This document shows positions 1 to 8,165 of a stretch of 64,000 bases of DNA, piece by piece (the first letter of the stretch is position 1; the number at the start of each line of letters is the position of its first letter). The stretch lies in assembly GCA_903919715.1 (NCBI GenBank), contig CAIXJC010000010.1:1-64000 (forward strand), written 5' to 3'. This DNA comes from an uncultured bacterium. Its GTDB lineage: Bacteria; Planctomycetota; Phycisphaerae; Phycisphaerales; SM1A02. The notes under the pieces were generated by a model. It ran no database searches. It was not told the origin of the DNA and saw nothing but the letters and a program-made list of their open reading frames with translations. A program made the position numbers and the translations under genes.

Positions 1-1
1 C

Positions 2-112
2 GGCGGCTGTTGGTACGGCAACTCCAACCATTGCCGTGGCTCGCAGCGCTTCAACTTTCCCCCGAGCAGCGCCTTCGACAACTTCGGCTTCCGCGTCGTC
101 AGGACTCCGTAG
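2..112 (+). CDS. C-terminal end of a formylglycine-generating-enzyme (FGE-sulfatase/SUMF1-like) domain protein, 5' truncated
   Basis: The reading frame enters from the left edge and ends at TAG 110-112, leaving 36 residues. It contains GGCWYGNSNHCRGSQR and, at the very end, DNFGFRVVRTP. The pattern GGSW(6)CRxxxR ... GFRVVR is the conserved C-terminus of the FGE-sulfatase fold, used by true formylglycine-generating enzymes and by many planctomycete relatives of unknown substrate. The catalytic part lies outside the window, so activity cannot be judged. The identification rests only on this short tail. Confidence 0.75.
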   Translation, partial: GGCWYGNSNHCRGSQRFNFPPSSAFDNFGFRVVRTP

Positions 113-440
113 GACGAGTTCGCAGCCTTCGCTGCGGATGGTGCGGCGTCCGCCATGGTTTGGTGGCTGTCGTTCTGAAAAACAAAATCAAAAGTGCAAG
201 GCAGGGTGATGATGTTTGATTCGCGAGTGTGGGCCCGCGAGCGTTAGGCGATCGACAAGGACGAGATGATCCACCACGGTTCGCTTGCGCCAATTCAATC
301 TTCTTTGTTCATCTTTTTCGCGAGCATTATGACACCAATGAAACCTGCAATGACGAGTGGTACCGCAAGAATAAAGCAATGCATTCGTGGACTCGGCTAC
401 GTTTGTTTGTGCAATTGATAAACACGGTGAAGCAATGATT
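113..440. other. Intergenic stretch between the FGE-like tail and the DUF2132 gene
   Basis: No convincing long gene lies here. The overlapping frames of 60-86 codons do not resemble protein families and lack consistent codon bias. The only item I can point to is the short hydrophobic reading frame at 295-384 on the minus strand, listed separately. I saw no strong hairpin with a T tract. Confidence 0.5.
295..384 (-). CDS. Possible 29-residue single-span membrane peptide
   Basis: An ATG at 384-382 opens a 29-codon frame ending at TGA 297-295. The peptide has one hydrophobic segment rich in Val, Ile, Leu and Phe followed by a basic tail (AKKMNKED), the layout of small bacterial membrane proteins with the positive end in the cytoplasm. 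An in-frame stop lies five codons upstream of the ATG. No clear Shine-Dalgarno sequence precedes it. It sits downstream of the minus-strand operon that ends at 441, so it could be a last operon member. It may also be a chance frame. Confidence 0.3.
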   Translation of the reverse strand: MHCFILAVPLVIAGFIGVIMLAKKMNKED

Positions 441-668
441 TCATCCAATCCCGCGCCGCAAGTCGTAGAGATACCACGCCTCGACCTTCTGTCGCGCCCA
501 CGGTGTCTTGCGTAGAAATGTCAGGCTGGACTTGATGCTCGGATCGTTTGTGAAGCAGCGAACGTTGATGCGCTGCGCCAAGGTTTCCCATCCATGCCGC
601 TCGACCAACAGCGTCAAGATCGCCTCAAGCGTCATGCCGTGAAGCGGATCGTGAGGGTGGTCGTTCAT
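441..668 (-). CDS. VF530/DUF2132 family protein
   Basis: The 75-residue product begins [18 protein letters not shown], then [17 protein letters not shown] and [17 protein letters not shown]. This is the full-length VF530 (DUF2132) domain, a small helical fold described as DNA-binding in the Vibrio protein; its cellular role is not established. An ATG eight codons further upstream exists, but the family typically starts at MNDHP, so I chose 668. The rhodanese gene ends 30 nt upstream, which suggests it is the last recognisable gene of a minus-strand operon reaching back to the TPR gene at 4665. Confidence 0.85.
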   Translation of the reverse strand: MNDHPHDPLHGMTLEAILTLLVERHGWETLAQRINVRCFTNDPSIKSSLTFLRKTPWARQKVEAWYLYDLRRGIG

Positions 669-698
669 AGTGCAAAAAATCTGGCAATTCAACAGGCG

Positions 699-1085
699 TC
701 AATACATCGGCACCGTCGGATCGATATCGATCGACCACAGGTGAATTCCACCTGCGAGGCTTCTGACATCGTCGAATCCTGCTTGACGCAGAACTTCGGT
801 GACTTTCAAACTTCGCATTCCCTGATGACAGTGAACGACGATGGCAGACGTTTCATGTTCCCGAAGCGAATCGATATGTTGAGAAAGCGACTGCATCGGG
901 ACATGAATCGAACCTGTGATTTGTGCGAGATCTCGCTCTGAGTTTGTTCGACAATCGATCAGGACAATCACTTCGCCAGCACTGCGTCGACGGTGCAGTT
1001 CTCGAGGCGTGATTTCCCATTCGGAGTTGAATGGATAGCCGCGGGGAAGGCCGTCTTTGCTTGGATCATTCGGCAGGTGTGTCAT
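699..1085 (-). CDS. Rhodanese-like domain protein
   Basis: The 128-residue protein is one rhodanese domain. WEITPRELHRR and VIVLIDCRTNSE form the first strand and loop. The active-site loop HCHQGMRS puts the catalytic cysteine at about residue 86, and LAGGIHLWS is the usual closing motif. Single-domain rhodaneses carry sulfur as a persulfide; the acceptor here is unknown. The ATG at 1085 is preferred over a TTG at 1109. It lies between DUF2132 and a phosphatase-cytochrome fusion, in an operon with other redox genes. Confidence 0.88.
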   Translation of the reverse strand: MTHLPNDPSKDGLPRGYPFNSEWEITPRELHRRRSAGEVIVLIDCRTNSERDLAQITGSIHVPMQSLSQHIDSLREHETSAIVVHCHQGMRSLKVTEVLRQAGFDDVRSLAGGIHLWSIDIDPTVPMY

Positions 1086-1122
1086 TGCAGCCAAGATTCT
1101 AGCGAGCAAACTCTGTCGCAGA

Positions 1123-2052
1123 TCAATCTCGATACTTCACATGACACTCTTTGCAACTTGCGCCAATCGCAGCCAAAGTTTGTGACATCTCCGCAGTCTT
1201 TGCTCTTGGATTCTCCAGCATGCACTCCAGTTCGTTTGCTTTCATTCCCTCAGCCTTGAGCCATAGATGAATTTGAGCAAGTCTTTCTGCTTGTTCTTGC
1301 GGATTTTGATTTGGCTTTGCGGGAGGTTCGCCGATCAGTCGAAAAAGATCCGCGAGTTTCCCTGCATCGCTGATGGGCGCAAGATCTGGATGATCTTTCG
1401 GCGCGAGCCATCCATTTTTCTCGGCAAGTTTCAAGCGATCAAGTGTTTCGTCGATCTCCACCATGGATGCGACGAATGAATCTGGCTTAGTGATCTTGGG
1501 GAAATCGCTGGTCGCAGCATCGATGGCAATTGCAGTCATCGGCGCAGCAGCAGCGGTACACGCCCAGAGTCCTTTGTATCCCGCTGCAGTTCCGCAAACT
1601 TTCATCCGCGTCGCTGCTTCATCATTCGTCAACCACCCGAGCGAAACTGCAATCGTCCCAGCAGCTGCTGCACTTCGATGCTTTCCATGATGACAGTGCA
1701 AATAAATTGGCTTTGGAAGATCGCGCACTGCTCGCACCAACTGCGCTTTGCGTGCATCGTCAAATCCGTCGTATCCGATTGGGAGATGGACATACCGCAT
1801 GCCGTGTTTCGCGGCCAGTTCAATTTCTGGGATTGCACCGTCGACCGAAAGAATCGTCTTGATCCCAAGCGAGGAAAGACTGTCAAATCCCGCATCGCCA
1901 GCAGGTGCACTCCCGGAATAGAAGCCATCATGAAATGCGACAACATTGCAAAGACCAGCAAAGTCCTTCGGTGCAGAATCAATTGGTCGATCTGACTGCC
2001 ATGCAATCACAGTCGCAAGCAGCAGAACAAATGCGAGTTTCAAAGCAATCAC
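1123..2052 (-). CDS. Secreted dual-specificity-phosphatase-like protein fused to a C-terminal cytochrome c domain
   Basis: The 309-residue protein starts at GTG 2052 with a hydrophobic signal segment (residues 1-18). Residues about 35-165 form a cysteine phosphatase domain: GLCNVVAFHDGFYSG is typical of the planctomycete DSP-like group, and HCHHGKHRS supplies the CX5R loop with Cys120 and Arg126. Residues about 215-309 are helical and end with CKECHVKYR, a CxxCH haem-c site (Cys300, Cys303, His304) placed as in cytochrome c'/c556. So a phosphatase loop and a covalent haem are predicted in one exported polypeptide. Its GTG overlaps the stop of the old yellow enzyme gene by four bases, which implies translational coupling. 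The substrate is unknown. Confidence 0.8.
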   Translation of the reverse strand: MIALKLAFVLLLATVIAWQSDRPIDSAPKDFAGLCNVVAFHDGFYSGSAPAGDAGFDSLSSLGIKTILSVDGAIPEIELAAKHGMRYVHLPIGYDGFDDARKAQLVRAVRDLPKPIYLHCHHGKHRSAAAAGTIAVSLGWLTNDEAATRMKVCGTAAGYKGLWACTAAAAPMTAIAIDAATSDFPKITKPDSFVASMVEIDETLDRLKLAEKNGWLAPKDHPDLAPISDAGKLADLFRLIGEPPAKPNQNPQEQAERLAQIHLWLKAEGMKANELECMLENPRAKTAEMSQTLAAIGASCKECHVKYRD

Positions 2053-3140
2053 GCGTGAAGTGTACTTCTCACTTGAGCATCGAGGGCTGGATAGTCGGTG
2101 TATCCCGCAGGACCTTGCGAATAGAAATTCGCTGGCTTCAATTCGTTGAATGCTGATCCAGCTTTGATGCGCGCAGGCAAGTCTGGATTCGCGATGAAAT
2201 ACTTTCCAAATGCAACGGCATCTACCAAACCATTCTTAATTGCATCATCGGCCTCTTGAATCGTGTACCCCATGTTGGCGATAATCGATCCCTTGAAGGC
2301 TTTGCGGAGCGGTGTCAGCACGTCGCCCGATTGCCGACCTGCAAAGTCTGCTCGCATGACGTGCAAAAATGCGAGGTTTAATGCATTGAGATTTTCGGCA
2401 AGTGACGTGTAGGTGCCAACAGGATCACTGTCGATGACATCATTAAAACTATTGAGCGGCGAAATACGCAGGCCGACTCGCCCAGCATCCCAAGAACCGC
2501 AGATAGCTTGGAGAATCTCCATCAGAAATCGCGCTCGATTTTGTACAGATCCACCATAGGGGCCTGTTCGTTTATTACTGCCGTCCCTCAGAAACTGATC
2601 GACTAAATAGCCATTCGCACCGTGCACTTCAACGCCGTCAAAGCCAGCGTTTTTTGCATTGACCGCGGCAAGCCGGAAACCTTCCACGACACCTGGAATC
2701 TCGGCATCTTCGAGTGCACGGGGCATTGCGTGGGGGACTGCGCCATTGGGAGTTGTGAAGTTGGAATCTAAAATCGCAATCGCACTCGGCGCAATGGGTT
2801 GCTGTCCGCCGTTGATGAGCGGGTGGCACGCGCGCCCACCATGCCACAACTGGAGAACGATTCGTCCGCCATTGGCATGGACTGCACTCGTCACTTTTCG
2901 CCAACCTTCAACTTGAGCGGGGGAATAAATCCCAGGCTCATTGGTAAACGCAGCGTTCCCTTCGATGACCATCGTCGCCTCTGCAATAATCATTCCAGCG
3001 CTTGCGCGCTGCGCGTAATACGTTGCCATGAGCTCAGTCGGAGTGTGACCGATCGCACGACAGCGCGTCAGTGGAGCCATCATGATTCGATTGGATGCTT
3101 GAATTGCGCCGATTAAAATAGGCGAGAACAAAGTAGACAT
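2049..3140 (-). CDS. Old yellow enzyme family NADH:flavin oxidoreductase (NemA-like ene-reductase)
   Basis: The 363-residue protein has full family length. [26 protein letters not shown] opens the FMN-binding TIM barrel, [12 protein letters not shown] matches the WHxGR element, and [27 protein letters not shown]-type sequence carries the HxANG and R.GGS motifs (here [10 protein letters not shown]). These proteins reduce activated double bonds or nitro compounds with NAD(P)H. The closest family members by eye are N-ethylmaleimide reductase and xenobiotic reductases. It starts at ATG 3140, ten bases after the lipoprotein gene, and its stop overlaps the phosphatase-cytochrome start. Confidence 0.9.
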   Translation of the reverse strand: [363 protein letters not shown]

Positions 3141-3150
3141 TTAAAACATT

Positions 3151-3687
3151 TCACTTTGTATTTGGTGCTTCGACCCATTCCCAATTCACACCATGAGAAG
3201 GCAATTCTTTCGCAGGAACCAGTTGAAATTTGCCAGTCGGATCTCGTTTCGTTTGCATCGGCCATTCGCCGCCAACCATTTTCACCGGAGCAGCGATAAA
3301 AAGAACCGTCGGCCAGAGAGGCTCAATGAGTCCTTCAAACACGACAGAACTCGTGGTTGACTTGCCCTGAAGCGAAGTAGTGATCGTTGGATACGTTCCT
3401 GCATCCCGTGCAGTGCCCGTGGCAAGTTCGAGATTTTCGGAGTACGTGGGCTGAACTTCCACTTGACCTCGGGGAACAGAAACAGTGACAACATCCCAGT
3501 TGCGACGATCCAAACCTTGCAATGAAGGCCCTTCGGATTGACTGATGCTTGATGGACTCTCGGCAACAAGCGCTGGCAGAGCATCAGGCGAAGTTCCCAT
3601 CACCCCGTTCACCTGATTCAGACCGCCAGTGCATCCTGTAAAGAGCGCAACTGAACCAAGACAGATGGTGTAGAAAATGTTATTCAT
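3151..3687 (-). CDS. Putative lipoprotein of unknown function
   Basis: The 178-residue product has a lipoprotein signal: a short N-region, a hydrophobic core and the lipobox LFTGC, with lipidated Cys near residue 19. The rest shows no family I recognise. The C-terminal half has a run of hydrophobic residues (PLWPTVLFIAAPV) and ends WEWVEAPNTK. The ATG at 3687 is preceded by AAGGAA at a suitable distance, so I prefer it to the TTG at 3696. Its start lies eight bases inside the end of recX, so it is co-transcribed with it. Confidence 0.7.
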   Translation of the reverse strand: MNNIFYTICLGSVALFTGCTGGLNQVNGVMGTSPDALPALVAESPSSISQSEGPSLQGLDRRNWDVVTVSVPRGQVEVQPTYSENLELATGTARDAGTYPTITTSLQGKSTTSSVVFEGLIEPLWPTVLFIAAPVKMVGGEWPMQTKRDPTGKFQLVPAKELPSHGVNWEWVEAPNTK

Positions 3688-4354
3688 CGAAATCAATTCC
3701 TTCTTTGCGAAGCGCGTCCTCTATGATAGCGCTCTCGATTCCTTTGCGAAGCAATGTCGCCGCGACCGCAAGCGCACTCCGACGCCCTCGCTCGCAAATC
3801 GCCTTACGTGCAATCGCGAGAGCCTTCTTGCGAGAATCAGGATTGCTGGCGACACGGCGCGCTTCTCGCTGTGCACGCGCAGAATCAACACCTTCCCACT
3901 CGAGTGACTGTGAAAGAAAATCCTCACTTGCCCCTGGGCGAGAACGACTGACGCTGTCTGCGCGAACCGCCGCATGTGTGTCATCATTCAGCCATCCATC
4001 CGCCGTCAACTGTGCGATGGTTTCATCGACAACTGCCGAATCAAAGCCACGCCGTTCGAGGCGCCGTGCGATCGTCGTTCCATTTTGGGTACTTCTCGCC
4101 AACAAACCCATCGAATATTCGCGCGCTTCTCGCCGAGTCGTGAACTGCGCCACGCGCTTTGCGACGGCCGACGTCCAACTCATTCCATCTCGAATGCGAA
4201 GTTCCGTCAGTGACTCACGCGGCAATCGTGCGACTGCGCGGGTGACTCCCTTGAGAAAAATCTTTGCCCAACGAGGATCCTTGGAATCACTGTCGATGCG
4301 TTCGACCTTGCGAGCCGACGCTTTACGTGAAGTCGTTGCGCTCGGCCTGCTCAT
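3680..4354 (-). CDS. recX: RecX family regulatory protein
   Basis: The 224-residue protein has a basic N-terminal extension (about 45 residues) and then RecX-type three-helix repeats: EYSMGLLARSTQNGTTIARRLERRGFDSAVVDETIAQLTADGWLND is the signature R..GF....I...I..L...G.L.D repeat, and later LLRKGIESAIIEDALR repeats it. RecX binds RecA filaments and limits recombinase activity. recA is not adjacent here, which is common in this phylum. The gene overlaps both neighbours by a few bases (TPR gene upstream, lipoprotein downstream), so the three are translated together. Confidence 0.82.
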   Translation of the reverse strand: MSRPSATTSRKASARKVERIDSDSKDPRWAKIFLKGVTRAVARLPRESLTELRIRDGMSWTSAVAKRVAQFTTRREAREYSMGLLARSTQNGTTIARRLERRGFDSAVVDETIAQLTADGWLNDDTHAAVRADSVSRSRPGASEDFLSQSLEWEGVDSARAQREARRVASNPDSRKKALAIARKAICERGRRSALAVAATLLRKGIESAIIEDALRKEGIDFDE

Positions 4355-4665
4355 GTCAGTTGATCGAGGAGAGATTGAATTTCAGAAATTGCGTGCGCAT
4401 CACCCGACGCTCTTGCACGTTCGAGACCAGCCCGCAGCGTCGCAGTCGCATCGTCGATTTGACCCGCTTGCTCGAGCGCACGTGCCTTGTGGTAATACGC
4501 ATAGCAGTAATCCACATCTGACTCGATCGTCTTATCGAACCAGAGAACAGCGGTGGCGTAGTCGCCCGCCTTCAAGTACTCCTGCGCCATTCCGTAACGA
4601 CAGAAGGCATCCTTGGGATCCTGTTCAAGCATTTTTTGCAGGAGTTCGATCCGTCCTTGGCTCAT
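4351..4665 (-). CDS. Small tetratricopeptide-repeat protein
   Basis: The 104-residue product MSQGRIELLQKMLEQDPKD ... is helical, with two to three TPR units: DAFCRYGMAQEYLKAGDYATAVLWFDKTIE and DYCYAYYHKARALEQAGQIDDATATLRAGLERA carry the W/Y-L-G-Y-A-F-A-P spacing. TPR units mediate protein contacts; no partner is evident. I chose ATG 4665 because longer starts would run under the divergent lipoprotein gene at 4703. It is the first gene of the minus-strand operon ending at 441, and overlaps recX by four bases. Confidence 0.75.
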   Translation of the reverse strand: MSQGRIELLQKMLEQDPKDAFCRYGMAQEYLKAGDYATAVLWFDKTIESDVDYCYAYYHKARALEQAGQIDDATATLRAGLERARASGDAHAISEIQSLLDQLT

Positions 4666-4702
4666 GCGTTGCAGAATACCACTCTGCGCTAAACTTTTGA
4701 GC

Positions 4703-6226
4703 ATGGTTGTGCTTTCGACAAAAAGAATTTTTCTGATCTGCGCAAGTGTCCTGCTCTGTTTGGGCGGATGCCTCACGACCTATACGCCGACCGCTCAAGC
4801 TGATGATCGCCCGAAAGAGATCTACATCAGCCACGCTGTCGGCGGAACGCACTGGCGAACATTGGTTGACAACGGGACATGGTTTCAGGGATTTGGTTCG
4901 ACGCTCCTTGTTCTCAGCACGAAGAACGGTGCGACCCTCGACAAACTTGTTTGTTTTCCAGTCGGAAAATCTGGCGCACTTGTCGATCTTGTGAAATATC
5001 AGGGCGACCTCATCGCAGTCCTTGATCGCACAGCAGTCATTCGGATCGACCGAACAAATCCAACTGCGTTGATGGTGGTTGAGAGCATCACTGAAAAGGC
5101 GATGGGAATTCGCCCAGAAAGCATCTCTGTGGTCGATGGAGAGTTGTATGCCAGTGGACTCGGCGGTGTGGTCCGTCTTGATACTGGCGAGCGGTTCCTA
5201 GCGGGAAGCGATGTGTGCGGCCGTGTTGTGGGCACTTCGATTGGTCGAGTGGCGACTCGAGGCGGGGAAATTGTCCGCCTCTCCGATGGCAGTGTTCGCG
5301 GGCGTGCGACTGATCTTCAAATGCTTAACGCAGGCGGTGGATCCACCAGTTTGATCGCATTCGTCGACCAAGAAAAAGATTCGGCGCATGTGGGAATCTT
5401 AGATCCAAACTTGAAAGAGGTCGCGTCAGTTGACGTTGTTGGAGAGGTCAGTCGCTTGCGTGAAATTGATGGACGATTGTGGGCCATTACGCCGAGTGGA
5501 ATAACAACATGGAAAGTCAGCGGCGCAACCATGAGCGACGAACGAAAAATTCGCGTTCGCGGCGCACTCGACATCGATATGTTGGACAGCAATACCTATG
5601 CGGTTGCAGGAACATTTGGCAGGGCGCTGTATCGACTCGAGGCTGACGATCAGGGAGCCGCAGACGAATTCTTTGCAACAACCCGCGAAGCTGGGCGATT
5701 GGAGCGCGTTCTTTCTGACGGACGGCGCATTGTTGCTGGGAGTGAAGAGGGAAACTGGCTCTATGTGGGTGGCGGAACGTGCGAGCCGAGTTCCAATCCA
5801 ATTCAAACCGTCAATCCGCCAAGTTCCGTTGCGATGGGGGAGTTTGGCAAGGCGACGATCGAGGGAGCTGACAGCAGTGTCTACACCGTCGAGAGCGCTC
5901 CGCGTGTTGTCGTCGAAGAAAAAGGCACACGGCAGATCATTCAAATGCCCCAAGGTTCCTATGCGAGAACGATTGCGACCATCGGAAGCGATTTATGGAT
6001 TGGGCACGATGACGGAATCGATGTGTGGCGATTAACGAACGGAAAAATGGTGCGCGTAGGCCGATTGCGCTTGCAAGGACCCGTGACAAATATTTATCCC
6101 CGTCGAACGAATGATGGAGCAAGTTGGGTCAGTCTCTATGGTGGTATGGGAGTGGCGATGTGGCGCCCAATTGAAGATTCAGCTACCGCATCGACCCCGC
6201 CAGCAGCAACAGCGTCATCGAACTGA
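4703..6226 (+). CDS. Lipoprotein with beta-propeller-like repeats, function unknown
   Basis: The 507-residue protein starts MVVLSTKRIFLICASVLLCLGGC, a lipoprotein signal with lipobox LGGC. The mature part is beta-rich, with recurring units of about 40 residues that end in motifs such as VVDGELYASGLGGVVRL, LREIDGRLWAITPSGITTW and SDLWIGHDDGIDVWRL. These recall WD40/PQQ-like propeller blades, but no strict family motif is visible. The likely location is the periplasmic face of a membrane. The ATG at 4703 is chosen because upstream in-frame ATGs are antisense to the TPR gene. Its end overlaps the end of nth on the opposite strand by 12 bases. Confidence 0.7.
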   Translation: MVVLSTKRIFLICASVLLCLGGCLTTYTPTAQADDRPKEIYISHAVGGTHWRTLVDNGTWFQGFGSTLLVLSTKNGATLDKLVCFPVGKSGALVDLVKYQGDLIAVLDRTAVIRIDRTNPTALMVVESITEKAMGIRPESISVVDGELYASGLGGVVRLDTGERFLAGSDVCGRVVGTSIGRVATRGGEIVRLSDGSVRGRATDLQMLNAGGGSTSLIAFVDQEKDSAHVGILDPNLKEVASVDVVGEVSRLREIDGRLWAITPSGITTWKVSGATMSDERKIRVRGALDIDMLDSNTYAVAGTFGRALYRLEADDQGAADEFFATTREAGRLERVLSDGRRIVAGSEEGNWLYVGGGTCEPSSNPIQTVNPPSSVAMGEFGKATIEGADSSVYTVESAPRVVVEEKGTRQIIQMPQGSYARTIATIGSDLWIGHDDGIDVWRLTNGKMVRVGRLRLQGPVTNIYPRRTNDGASWVSLYGGMGVAMWRPIEDSATASTPPAATASSN

Positions 6227-6937
6227 AGGCTTGGACTTTGCCGCAGGCTTGGACTTCGCTTCAACACAAAACTCTTTGCAAATCGCATCATTGGTGCAAG
6301 TATTCCCTCGCGCCTTACAAACAACTCTGCCATGGGATATGAGGAGATGCGATAGTTGACACCAATCCTTGCGAGGAAAGAGCGCCATCAAATCTTGTTC
6401 GATCTTGACTGGATCTGTTTCACGCGTCAGACCAAATCGCTGCGACAAGCGCGCGACATGAGTATCAACAACAACGCCTTCATTGATGCCGAATGCGTTG
6501 CCAAGAACAACGTTTGCAGTCTTGCGTGCGACGCCGCGAAGTTGGAGCAACTCATCCATCGTCGAAGGCACTTTTCCGCCATGACTCTCTTGAACTTTCT
6601 TCATCGCTTCAACGACGGCCTTGGCCTTATTGCGCCAAAAGTTGAGCGTCTGGACGAATGGTTCGATATCACTCGGCGTGCTCTTAGCGAATGCCGCGGG
6701 AGACGGGAATGCTTTGAAGAGTGCGGGAGTCGCCTTGTTGACGCCGACATCCGTCGACTGCGCCGACAGAATTGTTGCGATGAGCAACTCATGCGGCTGT
6801 GACCAGGTGAGCGCGCAGTGAGCATCGGGATAGCGCTGAACAAGCGCTGCCCATAAACGGGCCGCTCGATCGAGCTGACTTTGGGATTTTCGCTTGAGAG
6901 TTTGAGACGTGGAAGTGGTGGGAGGTTTCAACGACAA
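6215..6937 (-). CDS. nth: Endonuclease III (bifunctional DNA glycosylase/AP lyase)
   Basis: The 240-residue enzyme removes oxidised pyrimidines. The helix-hairpin-helix is LRGVARKTANVVLG with catalytic Lys139, followed by VVDTHVARLSQRFGL with catalytic Asp158. ILSAQSTDVGVNKATPALF is the usual N-terminal signature. An iron-sulfur region follows with cysteines at 207, 214, 220 and 224. Their spacing is CX6CX5CX3C instead of the standard CX6CX2CX5C. The N-terminus (about 20 residues) and the Lys/Pro/Ser C-terminal tail are extra. It is divergent from the TIM-barrel gene at 6955. Confidence 0.92.
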   Translation of the reverse strand: MSLKPPTTSTSQTLKRKSQSQLDRAARLWAALVQRYPDAHCALTWSQPHELLIATILSAQSTDVGVNKATPALFKAFPSPAAFAKSTPSDIEPFVQTLNFWRNKAKAVVEAMKKVQESHGGKVPSTMDELLQLRGVARKTANVVLGNAFGINEGVVVDTHVARLSQRFGLTRETDPVKIEQDLMALFPRKDWCQLSHLLISHGRVVCKARGNTCTNDAICKEFCVEAKSKPAAKSKPSVR

Positions 6938-6954
6938 AACGATAACCTCAAGTC

Positions 6955-7740
6955 GTGCTCAATCAAATCGCATCCCAATTGCCTCCACTCGCAGGCACGA
7001 TTGCGCCGCTGTCAGGCGAAGTGATCGAATCGCTTCGTGCACTCTCGCAAATGGGATACCGAGCAGTTCAATTGTCGGCAACTCAGGTTGGGACTCGTCC
7101 GCGCGATCTCGATGTGAGCGGCCGAAAGGATCTCATGGTCCAAATGCGCAAACTGGGATTGATATGCGCCGGGCTTGACCTGTGGATTCCGTCATCACAC
7201 TTTGCCGATCCCGCATTTATTGATCGCGCAATTCACGCCGTTGAACAGTCAGTCTCACTCGCTGCGGCACTTGGTCGTTGCTCGGTCAGCATCGCCCTCC
7301 CTGAACAATCCGATCAGAATGCGAATCAACTCCGTGATGTTCGTCAGGCTCTTCAAGCATCTGCGGAGCATGAAGGAATCTGGCTCGCAGATCACGGACT
7401 TGATGCGGTGACGGGAAAATGGCGGTGTGAATCCTCAAGTTTTCTTGGAGTCGCAATAGATCCTCCTGCGTTGATGGCAGCAGGGCACGATGTTCCCGCA
7501 GCCGTTACTCGATTGGGTGGATCGATCGTCATCGCACGCATCGTCGATCTCTTACGGTCAGGCATGCGAGGTCCGCCGAATGAACCGAATAACTCGCGAC
7601 TTGATTTCGGTGCATATGCCGCAGCGCTCGCAAGTCTTCCGCTGCGAACATCTCCCGTCGCTGATGCGCGCCAATGGACAGACCCGCGGGCTGGACTTCG
7701 TGCAACGCTCGAGAGATGGACTGGAGATGTCATCAAGTGA
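6955..7740 (+). CDS. Sugar phosphate isomerase/epimerase-like TIM-barrel protein
   Basis: The 261-residue product starts at GTG 6955. The pattern fits the xylose-isomerase-like (AP_endonuc_2) fold: LRALSQMGYRAVQLSA at strand one, GLICAGLDLWIP at strand two, and later EGIWLADHGLDAVTG and FLGVAIDPPALMAAGHDVPAAVTRLGGSI, the last like the metal-ligand D-x-x-H segment. The substrate cannot be inferred. Its TGA overlaps the GTG of acpS (GTGA), so the two are translationally coupled. Confidence 0.65.
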   Translation: MLNQIASQLPPLAGTIAPLSGEVIESLRALSQMGYRAVQLSATQVGTRPRDLDVSGRKDLMVQMRKLGLICAGLDLWIPSSHFADPAFIDRAIHAVEQSVSLAAALGRCSVSIALPEQSDQNANQLRDVRQALQASAEHEGIWLADHGLDAVTGKWRCESSSFLGVAIDPPALMAAGHDVPAAVTRLGGSIVIARIVDLLRSGMRGPPNEPNNSRLDFGAYAAALASLPLRTSPVADARQWTDPRAGLRATLERWTGDVIK

Positions 7741-8150
7741 ATTCTCCTGCGCATGCAATCGTCGCTCACGGAATTGACTTGGTTGATATCGAGCGGATTC
7801 AGCGATTGCTGACCGAACATGGCGAACAATTTCTTACTCGAGTTTTTACCCTTTCGGAACAGGAGTATGCGAGGTCTGGTGGAGTTCGATGCGCAGAGAG
7901 ATTGGCCGTGCGCTTCGCAGCAAAGGAGGCGGTGTTGAAAGCGATCGGGACCGGCCTGCGATCAGGAATGAAATGGACCGATATCGAAGTTAGCGTTCTG
8001 CCTTCGGGTCAGCCAATTGTCGCAACAAGCGGTGTTGTGGCGAACATTGCGGCAGATCGAGGAATCTCCAACTGGCTCATTTCGCTCTCCCACTCCGGCG
8101 GGTTTGCCATTGCGAGCGTCATCGGTACTTCAGCGGCTCCAACGGGGTGA
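7737..8150 (+). CDS. acpS: Holo-[acyl-carrier-protein] synthase
   Basis: The 137-residue protein transfers 4'-phosphopantetheine from CoA to acyl carrier protein. HGIDLVDIERI (residues 11-21) gives Mg-binding Asp14, and RFAAKEAVLKAIGTGL gives Glu64 and Lys63. SLSHSGGFAIASVIG is the conserved C-terminal strand pair. The length is normal for AcpS. The start is GTG 7737, sharing bases with the TGA of the upstream gene; a longer frame from 7674 would duplicate upstream coding sequence. Confidence 0.93.
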   Translation: MNSPAHAIVAHGIDLVDIERIQRLLTEHGEQFLTRVFTLSEQEYARSGGVRCAERLAVRFAAKEAVLKAIGTGLRSGMKWTDIEVSVLPSGQPIVATSGVVANIAADRGISNWLISLSHSGGFAIASVIGTSAAPTG

Positions 8151-8165
8151 TACTCTTGCACATCA

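Noticed and set aside
3705-4700. A 331-codon plus-strand frame over recX and the TPR gene
   Set aside because: The opposite strand carries RecX and TPR motifs with overlapping, coupled starts. The antisense product is Arg/Ser-rich and resembles no family.
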